64,000 nucleotides of DNA from Pseudoalteromonas sp. UG3-2 (GCF_037120705.1 NZ_JAWLJU010000002.1:3198001-3262000), one strand, 5' to 3'. Counted from the first letter of the stretch, positions 26,416-36,990 are shown. Translations and numbers: made by a program. The notes: generated from the letters alone by a model not told the origin.

Positions 26416-27672
26416 ATGTTAGAACGTAACATGAACATCGCAGATTTTGATCCTGAACTACATGCAGCGATTGCGGCGGAAACTTCGCGCCAAGAAGAGC
26501 ACATCGAGCTTATCGCCTCAGAAAACTACTGTAGTCCACGTGTTCTTGAAGCACAGGGATCGCAGTTAACCAATAAATATGCTGAGGGTTATCCAGGTAA
26601 GCGTTATTACGGTGGTTGTGAGCACGTTGATGTGGTTGAACAATTAGCCATAGACCGCGCTAACGAACTATTTGGTTCAACCTACGCAAACGTGCAACCA
26701 CACGCAGGTTCGCAAGCCAATGCAGCGGTTTTCCAAGCGCTACTTCAGCCACACGATACCGTACTAGGTATGAGCCTGGCACACGGTGGCCACTTAACTC
26801 ATGGTTCGCACGTAAACTTCTCTGGTAAAACCTATAACGCCATTCAATATGGCCTAAACGAAGAAACCGGTGAAATTGATTACGCTCAGGTTGAAGCATT
26901 AGCTCTTGAGCACAAGCCAAAAATGATCATTGGCGGTTTCTCTGCTTATTCAGGTATTGTTGATTGGGCTAAGTTCCGCGAGATTGCTGATAAAGTAGGT
27001 GCTTACTTACTGGTTGATATGGCACACGTAGCAGGCCTTGTTGCCGCGGGTGTTTACCCAAGTCCAGTGCCTCACGCCCACGTAGTTACCACCACAACGC
27101 ACAAAACGCTAGCAGGCCCACGTGGTGGTCTGATCATTTCAGCTTGTGGTGACGAAGATATCTACAAAAAGCTAAACAGTGCGGTTTTCCCTGGTGGTCA
27201 AGGTGGTCCTTTGTGTCACGTAATTGCGGCTAAAGCAGTGGCGTTCAAAGAAGCACTTGAGCCAGAGTTCAAAGCATACCAAACCCAAGTGGTAAAAAAT
27301 GCCCAGGCAATGGTAGAAGTACTGCAACAGCGCGGCTACAAAGTGGTTTCTGGTAAAACCGATAACCACTTATTCCTGCTTGACCTGATTGACAAAGACA
27401 TCACGGGTAAAGACGCAGATGCGGCACTGGGTAATGCCAATATCACGGTAAATAAAAACTCAGTACCGAATGACCCGCGTTCACCGTTTGTTACTTCTGG
27501 TCTGCGTATCGGCTCGCCGGCTATCACCCGTCGTGGCTTTAAAGAAGCGGAATCGAAAGAGCTTGCAGGTTGGATTTGTGACGTCTTAGATAACATCAAC
27601 GACCCAGCGGTTCAGGCCCAAGTGAAAGAAAAAGTAAAAGCAATTTGTGCTAAATTACCGGTTTACGCATAA
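26416..27672 (+). CDS. glyA: Serine hydroxymethyltransferase
   Basis: A 418-residue PLP enzyme that interconverts serine and glycine and supplies methylene-tetrahydrofolate. The PLP lysine is Lys230 in [14 protein letters not shown]. The start [18 protein letters not shown] aligns with the E. coli start, with TAGGAGAAACC before it. Codon choice looks more biased than in neighbours, as expected of a highly expressed gene. It has its own promoter region and a strong terminator, so it is a single-gene unit. Confidence 0.98.
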   Translation: MLERNMNIADFDPELHAAIAAETSRQEEHIELIASENYCSPRVLEAQGSQLTNKYAEGYPGKRYYGGCEHVDVVEQLAIDRANELFGSTYANVQPHAGSQANAAVFQALLQPHDTVLGMSLAHGGHLTHGSHVNFSGKTYNAIQYGLNEETGEIDYAQVEALALEHKPKMIIGGFSAYSGIVDWAKFREIADKVGAYLLVDMAHVAGLVAAGVYPSPVPHAHVVTTTTHKTLAGPRGGLIISACGDEDIYKKLNSAVFPGGQGGPLCHVIAAKAVAFKEALEPEFKAYQTQVVKNAQAMVEVLQQRGYKVVSGKTDNHLFLLDLIDKDITGKDADAALGNANITVNKNSVPNDPRSPFVTSGLRIGSPAITRRGFKEAESKELAGWICDVLDNINDPAVQAQVKEKVKAICAKLPVYA

Positions 27673-27708
27673 AATCGCACACAAAAAAGCAGTTTTTTTG
27701 TTATGATT

Positions 27709-27734
27709 AAGGCCGCATTTAAGCGGCCTTTTTT
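27709..27734 (+). terminator. Rho-independent terminator of glyA
   Basis: AAGGCCGC and GCGGCCTT pair around a six-base loop, followed by TTTT. The following gap to nrdR (27735-27957) should carry the promoter of the nrdR-rib block; I see no FMN riboswitch there. Confidence 0.9.
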
Positions 27735-27957
27735 GTTTGCCCGGTTCTCATTAAGGTCGCTCTAACCAATTGCCTGTTTGCTCAAAGTAACAGTTGGCAA
27801 AGCTGGTCAAGGCGAGTGATGGCCAAACTCAGTCAAACACTCACTGGTATTCCAGCCTCGTTTGGTTAGCGATGAAGCCGTTACGCATTAACACGCGATG
27901 ACTGCATAAACATCCTATTTAGTTTTGTAGAGCTGGGGTTAGTTAACGAGAACGCTT

Positions 27958-28407
27958 ATGCATTGCCCATTTTGTACAGCCAAAGACACCAAAGTGATCG
28001 ATTCCAGATTGATCGCATCCGGTCATCAAGTTCGCCGCCGCCGTGAGTGCATTTTATGCCATGAGCGCTTTACCACCTTTGAAGGCGCTGAACTGCTTAT
28101 GCCCAGAGTGATAAAACAAGATGGTTCGCGTGAGCCTTTTAACGAAGACAAACTTCTCAATGGTATGCATCGGGCACTAGAAAAGCGTCCCGTCAGCACC
28201 GAACAAATAGAAGAAGTGGTACATAAAATTAAGTCGCAAATTCGTGGCACTGGCGAGCGCGAAGTGTCCAGTGACTTGATTGGCGAATGTATCATGGAGT
28301 CATTAAAAAAACTCGATAAAGTGGCGTATGTGCGCTTTGCTTCTGTGTATCGCTCGTTTGAAGATATTCGTGAATTTGGCGAAGAAATTGCGAGGCTAGG
28401 AGATTGA
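27958..28407 (+). CDS. nrdR: Transcriptional repressor NrdR
   Basis: A 149-residue regulator of ribonucleotide reductase genes. It has an N-terminal zinc ribbon with cysteines 3, 6, 31 and 34 ([13 protein letters not shown] and ECILCHERF), then an ATP-cone domain ([20 protein letters not shown]) that senses ATP/dATP. Its stop overlaps the ribD start, as in many gammaproteobacteria where nrdR leads the riboflavin genes. Confidence 0.97.
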   Translation: MHCPFCTAKDTKVIDSRLIASGHQVRRRRECILCHERFTTFEGAELLMPRVIKQDGSREPFNEDKLLNGMHRALEKRPVSTEQIEEVVHKIKSQIRGTGEREVSSDLIGECIMESLKKLDKVAYVRFASVYRSFEDIREFGEEIARLGD

Positions 28408-29519
28408 GCCAGTCGTTTAGCCCACAAGACCAAGCCTATATGCAGCGCGCCATTGCGCTGGCAAAGCGTGGTCAGTTTACCACCAGTCCTAATCCCAATG
28501 TTGGCTGCGTGATTGTTAAAAACGATGAAATTGTTGGTGAAGGCGCGCACTTGAAAGCAGGCGAGCCCCATGCTGAAGTGCATGCACTGCGAATGGCAGG
28601 CGCGCGTGCCCAAGGGGCCACCGCTTATGTGACATTAGAGCCATGCAGTCACTATGGCCGCACGCCACCCTGTGCTGAGGGGCTGATCAAAGCCAAAGTG
28701 GCCAAAGTCATTGCCGCGATGGTGGACCCCAACCCCGAAGTCGCTGGGCGCGGTCTGGCGATGTTACAAGACGCTGGCATTGACACCGCTTCAGGGTTGT
28801 TAGAGCAGCAAGCGGTAGAGCTTAATCGTGGTTTTTTAAAGCGTATGGCAACAGCAATGCCGTTTGTGAGCTGTAAATTAGCGGCCTCACTGGACGGTAA
28901 AACGGCGCTGAATAATGGCCAAAGTAAATGGATCACCTCTGAGCCCGCTCGCCTGGACGTACAACAACATCGCGCCCAAAGCTGCGCCATTCTCAGCGGC
29001 GCCGATACCGTGCTTGTAGACAATGCCCGATTAAACGTGCGCAGTGAATTTGCCACGCAAGTAGAGTATCCATTAACGCAAATTCGCCAACCGCTGCGCG
29101 CCGTGATTGACTCTGCGAATCGTTTGACCCCAGACTTGGCGTTTTTTCAAATTGCTGCACCGATAGTTATTTTCCGTCGTACTATTGATAATTCACACGA
29201 TTGGCCTCATTACGTAGAACAAATTGTTATACCTGAAGTGGCAGGAAAGCTGGATTTGCAGGCGATCTTGCTGACGCTCGGTGACAAACAATGTAATGCC
29301 GTGTGGCTCGAGGCTGGAGCTACTTTGTGTGGTGCCATGCATGAGCAAAACCTAATTGATGAATACATTGTTTATTTGGCACCTAAAATCATAGGTCCAG
29401 GGCGGGGGTTATTTAATACATCGGAACTGACTCAGATGAGTGACATCGCTGAGCTGCAATTTAATGCCGTGAGCCAAATTGGCCCAGATATAAAAATCAT
29501 CGCAAGTAAAGAGAAGTAA
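28404..29519 (+). CDS. ribD: Riboflavin biosynthesis deaminase/reductase RibD
   Basis: A 371-residue bifunctional enzyme that deaminates and then reduces the pyrimidine intermediate after GTP ring opening. The N-terminal deaminase has HAEVHAL and [11 protein letters not shown] (zinc ligands), and the C-terminal reductase begins near [16 protein letters not shown]. The proposed start is TTG 28404, which overlaps the nrdR stop and has AGGAG upstream. The next in-frame ATG at 28440 would cut into the first helix. Confidence 0.95.
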   Translation: MSQSFSPQDQAYMQRAIALAKRGQFTTSPNPNVGCVIVKNDEIVGEGAHLKAGEPHAEVHALRMAGARAQGATAYVTLEPCSHYGRTPPCAEGLIKAKVAKVIAAMVDPNPEVAGRGLAMLQDAGIDTASGLLEQQAVELNRGFLKRMATAMPFVSCKLAASLDGKTALNNGQSKWITSEPARLDVQQHRAQSCAILSGADTVLVDNARLNVRSEFATQVEYPLTQIRQPLRAVIDSANRLTPDLAFFQIAAPIVIFRRTIDNSHDWPHYVEQIVIPEVAGKLDLQAILLTLGDKQCNAVWLEAGATLCGAMHEQNLIDEYIVYLAPKIIGPGRGLFNTSELTQMSDIAELQFNAVSQIGPDIKIIASKEK

Positions 29520-29520
29520 T

Positions 29521-30177
29521 ATGTTTACAGGTATTGTTGAAGCAACAGGTAAAATTAGCGAGCTACAGTTACAAGGCGGTGATTTAATTGTCAGAATTTC
29601 TAGCTCGTCACTGGATATGCAGGATGTGGAATTAGGCGATAGCATTGCCACCAATGGTGTGTGCTTGACCGTGACGGCAAAGTTTAACGACGGTTTCCGT
29701 GCCGATGTCTCTAATGAAACACGGGCGCTAACGCTGTTTTCTGAATACCAAAAAGGTCAACTGGTGAACCTTGAAAAGGCGCTACAGCCGACTTCGCGTT
29801 TAGGTGGTCACTTGGTCTCCGGGCACATCGATGGCGTTGCTGAAGTGGTGGCGATTAACCCTAATGCCAGAGCCACGGAGTATTGGTTAGAAACCAAACC
29901 TGAGCTAATGAAATACATCCCCTATAAGGGATCTGTTGCTATTGACGGTATCAGCCTAACGGTGAATGCCGTAGAAGAGAATAAATTTAAATTGACCATA
30001 GTGCCACATACGGCACAAGAAACCACCGTAGCGGGGTTTCAGGTTGGGTCAAAGGTCAACCTTGAAGTTGACCAAATTGCGCGCTACCTCGAAAGGTTAA
30101 TTCATGCCGAGCAAGGCGCAGCCAGCGGTTCTACTCTCACAACAAGTTTATTGGCGAAAGCTGGCTTTATAAAGTAG
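29521..30177 (+). CDS. ribE: Riboflavin synthase, alpha subunit
   Basis: A 218-residue enzyme that joins two lumazine molecules to form riboflavin. It has two similar barrels: the first opens [16 protein letters not shown] with NGVCLTV, and the second starts near [15 protein letters not shown] with DGISLTVN. It starts one base after the ribD stop. The gene is called ribE in most bacteria and ribC in E. coli. Confidence 0.96.
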   Translation: MFTGIVEATGKISELQLQGGDLIVRISSSSLDMQDVELGDSIATNGVCLTVTAKFNDGFRADVSNETRALTLFSEYQKGQLVNLEKALQPTSRLGGHLVSGHIDGVAEVVAINPNARATEYWLETKPELMKYIPYKGSVAIDGISLTVNAVEENKFKLTIVPHTAQETTVAGFQVGSKVNLEVDQIARYLERLIHAEQGAASGSTLTTSLLAKAGFIK

Positions 30178-30206
30178 CCAAAGACAAAGTACAAAATGGG
30201 AAAACT

Positions 30207-31319
30207 ATGAGTTTAAACACTGCTGAGGAAATCATTGCTGACATTAAAGCCGGTAAAATGGTGATTTTAATGGATGATGAAGACCGAGAAAATGAAGGTG
30301 ATCTGATCATTGCGGCAGAACACATTACACCAGACGCAATCAATTTCATGGCGACCTACGGCCGCGGTTTAATCTGTTTGACTATGACTCAGGAGCGTTG
30401 TGAGCAATTAAACTTACCGCTGATGGTAAAGTCGAATGGCGCGCAATTTTCCACTAACTTTACTTTGTCTATCGAAGCGGCAAAGGGAGTCACTACCGGG
30501 ATCTCAGCCGCTGACCGCGCGCGCACTGTTCAGGCTGCCGTTGCCAAAGGCGCAGTACCAGAAGACATTGTGCAACCAGGGCACATTTTCCCTATTATGG
30601 CGCAGCCAGGTGGGGTATTAACCCGTGCAGGGCACACCGAAGCAGGCTGTGACTTAGCCAGGCTTGCTGGTCTTGAGCCGTCATCGGTGATCGTCGAAAT
30701 TCTCAATCCCGATGGTACCATGGCACGTCGCCCGCAATTGGAAGTGTTTGCTAACGAACATGGCATTAAAATTGGCACCATTGCCGATTTAATTGAGTAC
30801 CGCAACCTTAATGAAACCACCATTGAAAAAGTGGCACAGTGCAAGCTGCCGACTGAATATGGTGAGTTTAATCTAGTGACTTACAAAGACACCATCGACA
30901 ATCAACTGCACTACGCCATGATTAAAGGCGAAGTGAAAAGCGATGCTGCCAACCTAGTTCGAGTGCACTTGCAAAGCACCTTTAATGATATTTTGCATTC
31001 AGACCGCAGTGCTGACAGAAGTTGGACTTTGCCAAGTGCCATGCAATACATCGCCGAGCACGATGGCGTGTTGGTGATTTTAGGTAAACAAGAGCACAGC
31101 GAAGACATCGAAGCTTTGGTTAAAGCCTTTGCCGCAGAAGATGCCGGTGAAAAAGTGAATTACCGCAAGTTTCAAGGCACCTCGCGTACCGTAGGGGTGG
31201 GCTCACAAATTTTGGCGGATTTGGGGATCCAAAAAATGCGCCTAATGAGCTTACCGAAAAAGTATCACGCGCTGTCGGGCTTCCACCTCGAAGTGGTTGA
31301 ATACGTAGAACCGCAATAA
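30207..31319 (+). CDS. ribB: 3,4-Dihydroxy-2-butanone 4-phosphate synthase with degenerate GTP cyclohydrolase II domain (RibBX type)
   Basis: A 370-residue two-domain protein. The N-terminal DHBP synthase half is intact: [16 protein letters not shown] binds metal and substrate, and [14 protein letters not shown] is conserved. The C-terminal half has the length and position of GTP cyclohydrolase II, but lacks its hallmark zinc cysteines: where RibA reads SECLTGD...RCDCG, this one reads [19 protein letters not shown]. Family knowledge says such RibBX proteins keep only DHBP synthase activity, so a separate RibA is expected elsewhere. It follows ribE by 29 bases. Confidence 0.93.
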   Translation: MSLNTAEEIIADIKAGKMVILMDDEDRENEGDLIIAAEHITPDAINFMATYGRGLICLTMTQERCEQLNLPLMVKSNGAQFSTNFTLSIEAAKGVTTGISAADRARTVQAAVAKGAVPEDIVQPGHIFPIMAQPGGVLTRAGHTEAGCDLARLAGLEPSSVIVEILNPDGTMARRPQLEVFANEHGIKIGTIADLIEYRNLNETTIEKVAQCKLPTEYGEFNLVTYKDTIDNQLHYAMIKGEVKSDAANLVRVHLQSTFNDILHSDRSADRSWTLPSAMQYIAEHDGVLVILGKQEHSEDIEALVKAFAAEDAGEKVNYRKFQGTSRTVGVGSQILADLGIQKMRLMSLPKKYHALSGFHLEVVEYVEPQ

Positions 31320-31435
31320 AAAATCACAGCCAAATTGATTGTTATTGTCTACGCTGAGATAGTAGGCGAATGTCATAATACTGTGTTATTATGCGCCTCA
31401 ATTTGGCAATTGCTCAGACTGATTAGGAACATCTG

Positions 31436-31900
31436 ATGAAAGTAATCGAAGGTAATAAATACGCACCAGGCAAAAAATTTGCCATTGTCATTTCACGCTT
31501 TAATGATTTTATTGGCAGCAGCTTGTTAGAAGGCGCCGTTGATGAATTAAAACGCACCGGCGGTGTGAGTGAAGATGATATTACGGTTGTATATGTACCT
31601 GGCGCTGTAGAGCTACCACTGGCGGCAAAACGCATTGCAATGAAAAAAGAGCATGATGCTATCATTGCCCTAGGCGTGATTATTCGCGGCGGTACACCTC
31701 ACTTTGATTTAGTCGCTAACGAGTCAAACAAAGGCTTAGCCAGTGTTTCACTCGACTACGATGTTCCTGTGGCTTTTGGCGTACTGACTACTGAAAGCAT
31801 TGAGCAAGCCATAGAGCGCGCGGGCACCAAAATGGGCAACAAAGGCGGCGAAGCTGCTCTTGGTGCACTGGAAATGGTGAACGTGCTTGAGCAAATTTAA
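31436..31900 (+). CDS. ribH: 6,7-Dimethyl-8-ribityllumazine synthase
   Basis: A 154-residue enzyme that condenses the RibB and RibD products; it normally assembles as a capsid-like 60-mer or pentamer. [33 protein letters not shown] and [14 protein letters not shown] are the family's binding segments. A 116-base gap separates it from ribBX and could hold a promoter. It runs directly into nusB. Confidence 0.97.
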   Translation: MKVIEGNKYAPGKKFAIVISRFNDFIGSSLLEGAVDELKRTGGVSEDDITVVYVPGAVELPLAAKRIAMKKEHDAIIALGVIIRGGTPHFDLVANESNKGLASVSLDYDVPVAFGVLTTESIEQAIERAGTKMGNKGGEAALGALEMVNVLEQI

Positions 31901-31911
31901 GAGGAATCTCA

Positions 31912-32322
31912 GTGAAACCAGCAGCTAGACGCAAAGCACGTGTACTCGCTTTACAAGCTATTTATTCATGGCAGCTAAGTGGCAATCCAATTGCCGATAT
32001 TGAACAGCAAATGCTTATCGAGAACGACGTCAGCAAAGTTGATGTCGAATACTTTAAAGACTTGGCTCGTGGTGTGGTGGTAAACCAAAAGCAATTGGAT
32101 GAAGTCATTGCACCACACCTAGCACGCCCACTTGCTGAGCTCGATATGGTCGAGCTTGCGGTGTTACGAGTAAGCGCTTATGAGCTTAAGTTCCGCGAAG
32201 ATGTACCATACAAAGTGGCCATCAACGAGGGCATTGAGCTGGCGAAGATGTTTGGTGCTGAAGAAAGTCACAAGTTCGTTAATGGCGTACTAGATAAAGC
32301 CGTTAAGTTTATACGCAGGTAA
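31912..32322 (+). CDS. nusB: Transcription antitermination factor NusB
   Basis: A 136-residue helical RNA-binding protein that, with NusE, NusA and NusG, prevents early termination in rRNA operons. It opens [20 protein letters not shown] and has [18 protein letters not shown] and [14 protein letters not shown]. The start is GTG 31912, with GAGGAATC upstream. A perfect hairpin with a T-run follows, before thiL. Confidence 0.97.
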   Translation: MKPAARRKARVLALQAIYSWQLSGNPIADIEQQMLIENDVSKVDVEYFKDLARGVVVNQKQLDEVIAPHLARPLAELDMVELAVLRVSAYELKFREDVPYKVAINEGIELAKMFGAEESHKFVNGVLDKAVKFIRR

Positions 32323-32338
32323 GTGTGATTATAGGAAC

Positions 32339-32361
32339 AGCCGGCCTAGGCCGGCTTTTTT
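32339..32361 (+). terminator. Terminator-like hairpin between nusB and thiL
   Basis: A perfect 18-base palindrome (AGCCGGCCTAGGCCGGCT) followed by six T. It ends five bases before the thiL ATG, so it may end the nusB transcript, or hide the thiL ribosome site, or both. Confidence 0.8.
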
Positions 32362-32365
32362 GTGT

Positions 32366-33328
32366 ATGAAAGAATTTGAGCTAATCAATCATTACTTTAA
32401 AGGTCGTGGCATCGTTCGTCGCGATGTTGAACTGGGGATCGGTGATGACTGTGCATTAGTCAGTGTTCCCGATGGTTATCAATTAGCGATCACCACAGAC
32501 ACCTTGGTGAGCGGAGTGCACTTCTTCTCCGATATTCCAGCAAAAGCCTTAGGCCACCGTGTTATTGCGGTTAACCTCAGTGACTTAGCAGCCATGGGCG
32601 CGGAGCCGGCGTGGATTTCGCTAGGCTTGACCCTGCCGAATGCGGATATGGATTGGCTCGAGGCTTTTACCGCTGGCATGCATGAAATTGCCCAGTATTA
32701 TAATGTCCAAATCATTGGCGGAGATACCACCCAAGGGCCACTGACCGTCACTGTGTGTGCCAAAGGTATTTTACCCGCAGGCAAAGGGCTAAAACGCAGC
32801 GGTGCTAAGGTGGGTGACTGGATTTATGTCACTGGGCCTTTAGGAGATGCCGGTTTGGCCATTGAAGCGCGCAAGCAAGGCTGGTCGCTAGCCGCTGAAC
32901 ACTTGGCGGCAGCACAGCACAAGTTTCACTTTCCTGCGCCACAGGTGGCAGCTGGGCAAGTACTCCGAGGCTTAGCCACTGCAGCGATTGATATCTCTGA
33001 TGGGTTACTGGCCGACTTACAACACATTCTTCGCAGTTCCGATGTTGGTGCTAAAGTAGACGCCGATAAGGTGCCCATGTCTGCGGCGTTAACTGAGAGC
33101 TTGGCAGAGGATCAAAGATTAGCACTGGCGCTTGGCTTTGGTGATGATTATGAGCTGCTGTTTACCGTCAATGACAACAACAAAAGTGCTGTTGAAAGTC
33201 GTTTACAACAGTATGGTGTAGAGCCGGTTTGTGTCGGCCAAATTACAGCCCAAAGTGGTGAAATTCAATTGCTCAACCAAGGCCAGCCGTACCAATTACG
33301 TGGTATGGGATTTGAGCACTTCAGCTAG
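32366..33328 (+). CDS. thiL: Thiamine-monophosphate kinase
   Basis: A 320-residue enzyme that phosphorylates thiamine phosphate to the active coenzyme. The opening MKEFELINHYFKGRGIV and the metal motif VELGIGDDCALV, then DLAAMGAEPAW, are diagnostic. ATG 32366 is the only start compatible with the family; TTG at 32360 sits in a T-run. No ribosome site is visible, because the five bases before it directly follow a terminator-like hairpin. It should be read with nusB, at a level set by read-through. Confidence 0.95.
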   Translation: MKEFELINHYFKGRGIVRRDVELGIGDDCALVSVPDGYQLAITTDTLVSGVHFFSDIPAKALGHRVIAVNLSDLAAMGAEPAWISLGLTLPNADMDWLEAFTAGMHEIAQYYNVQIIGGDTTQGPLTVTVCAKGILPAGKGLKRSGAKVGDWIYVTGPLGDAGLAIEARKQGWSLAAEHLAAAQHKFHFPAPQVAAGQVLRGLATAAIDISDGLLADLQHILRSSDVGAKVDADKVPMSAALTESLAEDQRLALALGFGDDYELLFTVNDNNKSAVESRLQQYGVEPVCVGQITAQSGEIQLLNQGQPYQLRGMGFEHFS

Positions 33329-33336
33329 GAGTCGGT

Positions 33337-33819
33337 TTGATTACGCAGTACAAATTTGATTTAACTAAACCCCATCAGTTTTTTGCCTTAGGGTTTGGTT
33401 TAGGGCTTGCTAAAAAGGCGCCTGGAACCGTGGGCACCATAGGCGCACTGCCATTTATTTTTCTTACTTATGGCATGCCAATTTGGTTTCAAGGCATTGT
33501 TGCTATCATCATGACCTTGTTTGGTATTTGGGTTTGTGGCAAAACCGCAGATGATGTTAATGTACATGACCACCCCGCTATTGTGTGGGACGAGGTGGCT
33601 GGATTTTATATAACCATGATTGGTGCTGCCTTGAGTTGGCAGGCATTGTTAGTGGGGTTTATTTTATTCCGCTTTTTTGACATTCTAAAACCCGGTCCCA
33701 TCCGCTTTTTGGATAAGCGCCTTCATGGCGGTTCGGGGATTATGCTAGATGACGTATTGGCTGGTCTTTTTTCATTGGTTTGCGTGCAAGCTTTGTTTAA
33801 AACTGGCATTTTAACTTAA
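33337..33819 (+). CDS. pgpA: Phosphatidylglycerophosphatase A
   Basis: A 160-residue inner-membrane phosphatase that completes phosphatidylglycerol synthesis. GFGLGLAKKAPGTVGTIGAL and DHPAIVWDEVAGF are family motifs, and four hydrophobic segments are seen. The start is TTG 33337, with TAGGAG nine bases upstream, a few bases after the thiL stop. This thiL-pgpA coupling is widespread in gammaproteobacteria. Confidence 0.95.
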   Translation: MITQYKFDLTKPHQFFALGFGLGLAKKAPGTVGTIGALPFIFLTYGMPIWFQGIVAIIMTLFGIWVCGKTADDVNVHDHPAIVWDEVAGFYITMIGAALSWQALLVGFILFRFFDILKPGPIRFLDKRLHGGSGIMLDDVLAGLFSLVCVQALFKTGILT

Positions 33820-33843
33820 CTGTGCTTATGTGATGGAATCCCA

Positions 33844-36800
33844 ATGACACGGCTCTTGTTTTTGCTTTTTGGTTTGCTGCTTTCAAGCTCGAGCTTGGCG
33901 GCCATTGACGACTATGTTGTCAAACAGTGGAATATACAAAGCGGATTACCATCGCAAAGCGTTAAAAGTGTGGTACAAGACGAGCAGGGCTACATTTGGT
34001 TAGGCACCCAGTTTGGCTTAAGTCGTTTCGACGGTCATCAATTTCAAAACTTCAACACCCAAAATACCGACTTTCTCAATAGTAACGCCATCAATAAGTT
34101 GCTGGTGGACCGCTTTGGGATGTTATGGATTGGCACCCGCCGCGGCTTATTGCGCCTAGACCCACAAACCATGGTGGCGCAGCGGTTTGACTTACAAGGT
34201 CCGGTGCGCGATATTTTGGCTGATGAAGACGGTGGTATTTGGGTTGCCGCCCATGGTCTTTATTATGTCTCTGCGAAAAAGTTAACCCTTGCTGCAAATA
34301 ACATCGAGCAATCCAACCTCAGCGTCACTCAGATTAATCAAATCGTCGGCTCCGTCACCAAAATGGCACTGGTGCCCGATGGCATTTGGCTGGTCAATGA
34401 GCGGCACTTGCTGAAAATCAGCGAGTCCAGCAACCGCAGTGGTGATGGCGTTAGACTGGAATTGGCCAGCAAAGTCTCTCTTCCTGAACAGCTGGCCCAA
34501 ACCATAGTGCATGACTTGGCTTGGGTGGATGGGAAGTTATTTCTAGCTTCTGAGTTAGGTGCCTACTTTCTCGACTTTGACGAGGTGCTAAGGCGCTATC
34601 AAGAAGTGGGCAATAATGCCGTGTATAAGTTCCTCAATGACAAAGAGGGTGGGCTATGGGTATCCACCTATGGCCGTTTATTGTATCGTCAGAGTAATGG
34701 TATTTGGCAGTCCGTTGAGCCCATACAGCTGGATCAAAGTATTTGGTTTGCTGATATCTTTATGGACGATGACAGCAATATATGGCTGGCAAGTTTGAAC
34801 GAAGGGTTATGGTTAGCCCATGCCGGTAAAGTGGAACGCCATCATATTGGCCAGCGCAGCAGCCAAGCCATTTCAGCCATTACGCAAAGCCCAGATGGCG
34901 ACATTTGGGTTGCCAGCCGAGAAGGGCTTGGGATCATCGGCCCCAGAGAGGGCTATAAGCCAGTGCTCAGCAGTTTGCAGCTCAACCGCTCGGTGATCCA
35001 CGATTTAGAATTTGTCGATGAGCGCTTAATTATCGGCACAGATCGCGGCGCTTTGTTGTATGAAGAGGGCTCGCTGCAACCGATTAGCGATCGTGAGCTA
35101 CGACAAAATCCGGTGTTCTCGTTAAGCCCATCAAACCGTGGCGGCATGTGGTTTGGTACCGGACGAGGACTGTATCGTCTTGATTATAATGGCATCACGC
35201 CGTTTGCTTACAATGCCTTTTTAGGCAGTCAATTTGTCACCTTTGTGCAAGATTTTCCCCGTTACGGCTTTATTGGCACCAATAAAGGGGCGTATCGCTA
35301 TAACGACAAAGGCATTGAAAAAATTGGTGCGCAGATTTCTTTAGACTCGGCATACGTCACCAGTATTTTGCATCTAGATACAGTGACCACCTTAGTAGGA
35401 TCGCTTAATGACGGCTTATTCTATCGTACCAAGACCGGCGACTGGTATCAGCTCGATGCTTCCAACGGCTTACCTTATGGCTCCATTTTTTCCTTGCACT
35501 TTGATAAAAATAACCAGCTGATCTGGGTTAGCACCATGAAAGGTGTGTATCGCATGCCCGTGAAACAGTTCAGCACTAAGATAGAAAGCCTTAAGGTTGA
35601 GCAAGTGATCAGTCCGTTTGACCGTCAGCTCGATGGTCGACCTAGTCAATGCTGTTCAGGGCTTGGCCATGATGCGGTGGTAGAAACTGATGAAGCGATT
35701 TTTTATCCCAGCTTACAGGGAGTGGTGGAGATACCTAAAAACGTCCAGCTGTTCGGCGGCGGGGATTTACAGCCACGTTTTGAATCCCTGGTCACAGACG
35801 AGCGCACATTAAGCTCAAACGCGCTCACTTCTGAGGTTGAACTCGATACCTCAGAGCGTGACTTAACCATTAATTATACTGCGATTGATTTTTACGCCCC
35901 CCACAGCATTGAGTTTCGCTATCGCTTAGAAGGGCATGATAGTCAATGGCGCGATGCTCAGTCTCGTCGTGAGGCGATTTATACCAACTTGCCACCAGGC
36001 AACTTTCGCTTTCTACTAGAAGTAAAGCGGCAAGGGCAAGACTGGGAGCAAGCAAAAACCTTGGCACTGGATATTCTGATGCCGCGGCGCTTTGACGAAA
36101 CCGTGTACTTCAGGCTGTTTATTACCTGTGCCTTTGTGTTTATGTTCTACCTGATCTTTTGGGTCTTCAGAGCGCAAGAAAGGCGCAAGCAGGCCGCTTT
36201 AGAAGATTTAGTTGCTGAACGTACCACCGAGTTACGTAAGGCCAATGAAAAGCTTAACCAGGTCAATACTCAGCTAAAACTGGTGAGCCACTCTGATGAG
36301 CTCACTGGGCTGCGGAGCCGCCGCTTCTTGTTCGACCAATTACCCAAAGACGTTGAGCACTATCAGCGCAACGCGCAATCCCTACAGGCACAAAATAAGA
36401 GCCTAGTATTGATGATCATGAATATCGACAACTTCAGCAAGATCAATGATTCTTATGGGCCCATTGGCGGCGATAGTTGCTTACAACAGTTAGCCACGTT
36501 ACTGAATACTCGTACCCAAGGCTCGGATTATGTGGTGCGGTGGAGTGGCGATGAGTTCTTATTGTTGCTCAGGGATTTCAGTCGCGATCACATTGAAGAA
36601 TACGTTAGCGACTTGTGTAAGGCCATTGCAGAGACGGATTATTTATTACCTAACGGTAAGTCCACCAAGCTAACGGTATCCATGGGCTGGTCTTATTACC
36701 CGCTGCCGCTGTTAGGTGGCAAGGTAATTGGTTGGGAGTCGTCGGTGAATTTAGCGGATATTGCCCTGCACCAAGTGAAACAGCGCGGAGGCGATGGCGC

Positions 36801-36924
36801 CGCCACCATCATCTTTGATGAGCAACTGGATGCCTTTGAATTTGAACAAAGTGCCAACATAGAGGCGCAATTGGAGTTACTCCAGAGCAATGGCTTAGCC
36901 GACGTTAAAGTCTGGATGCGCTAG
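33844..36924 (+). CDS. Exported regulator-propeller / Y_Y_Y sensor with C-terminal GGDEF domain
   Basis: A 1026-residue inner-membrane signalling protein. It has a signal peptide (residues 1 to about 19), then a periplasmic propeller of Reg_prop repeats (segments such as GYIWLGTQFGLSRFDG and GMLWIGTRRGLLRLD), a Y_Y_Y domain around residues 680-740, one membrane helix at about 757-776, a coiled coil, and a GGDEF domain. The active-site motif is SGDEF (901-905), not GGDEF; such variants can be active, and no EAL domain follows. It would sense a periplasmic ligand and make cyclic-di-GMP. It stands in its own unit between pgpA and a terminator. Confidence 0.9.
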   Translation: MTRLLFLLFGLLLSSSSLAAIDDYVVKQWNIQSGLPSQSVKSVVQDEQGYIWLGTQFGLSRFDGHQFQNFNTQNTDFLNSNAINKLLVDRFGMLWIGTRRGLLRLDPQTMVAQRFDLQGPVRDILADEDGGIWVAAHGLYYVSAKKLTLAANNIEQSNLSVTQINQIVGSVTKMALVPDGIWLVNERHLLKISESSNRSGDGVRLELASKVSLPEQLAQTIVHDLAWVDGKLFLASELGAYFLDFDEVLRRYQEVGNNAVYKFLNDKEGGLWVSTYGRLLYRQSNGIWQSVEPIQLDQSIWFADIFMDDDSNIWLASLNEGLWLAHAGKVERHHIGQRSSQAISAITQSPDGDIWVASREGLGIIGPREGYKPVLSSLQLNRSVIHDLEFVDERLIIGTDRGALLYEEGSLQPISDRELRQNPVFSLSPSNRGGMWFGTGRGLYRLDYNGITPFAYNAFLGSQFVTFVQDFPRYGFIGTNKGAYRYNDKGIEKIGAQISLDSAYVTSILHLDTVTTLVGSLNDGLFYRTKTGDWYQLDASNGLPYGSIFSLHFDKNNQLIWVSTMKGVYRMPVKQFSTKIESLKVEQVISPFDRQLDGRPSQCCSGLGHDAVVETDEAIFYPSLQGVVEIPKNVQLFGGGDLQPRFESLVTDERTLSSNALTSEVELDTSERDLTINYTAIDFYAPHSIEFRYRLEGHDSQWRDAQSRREAIYTNLPPGNFRFLLEVKRQGQDWEQAKTLALDILMPRRFDETVYFRLFITCAFVFMFYLIFWVFRAQERRKQAALEDLVAERTTELRKANEKLNQVNTQLKLVSHSDELTGLRSRRFLFDQLPKDVEHYQRNAQSLQAQNKSLVLMIMNIDNFSKINDSYGPIGGDSCLQQLATLLNTRTQGSDYVVRWSGDEFLLLLRDFSRDHIEEYVSDLCKAIAETDYLLPNGKSTKLTVSMGWSYYPLPLLGGKVIGWESSVNLADIALHQVKQRGGDGAATIIFDEQLDAFEFEQSANIEAQLELLQSNGLADVKVWMR

Positions 36925-36961
36925 TAGTATTAATCACTGGGGTTTACTTAAGCGCATGAAT

Positions 36962-36990
36962 AAAAAAGGCTTCTTAGTAGAAGCCTTTTT
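36962..36990. terminator. Bidirectional terminator between the GGDEF gene and dxs
   Basis: AAAAAAGGCTTCT and AGAAGCCTTTTT form an almost perfect stem between converging genes, with A- and T-runs on either side. Confidence 0.88.

Noticed and set aside
27735..27957. Possible FMN riboswitch ahead of the riboflavin genes.
   Set aside because: None of the conserved RFN-element segments is visible before nrdR, ribD, ribBX or ribH.
28026..28613. A 195-codon reverse frame across nrdR and ribD.
   Set aside because: Antisense to two unmistakable conserved genes, without start signals; a shadow frame.
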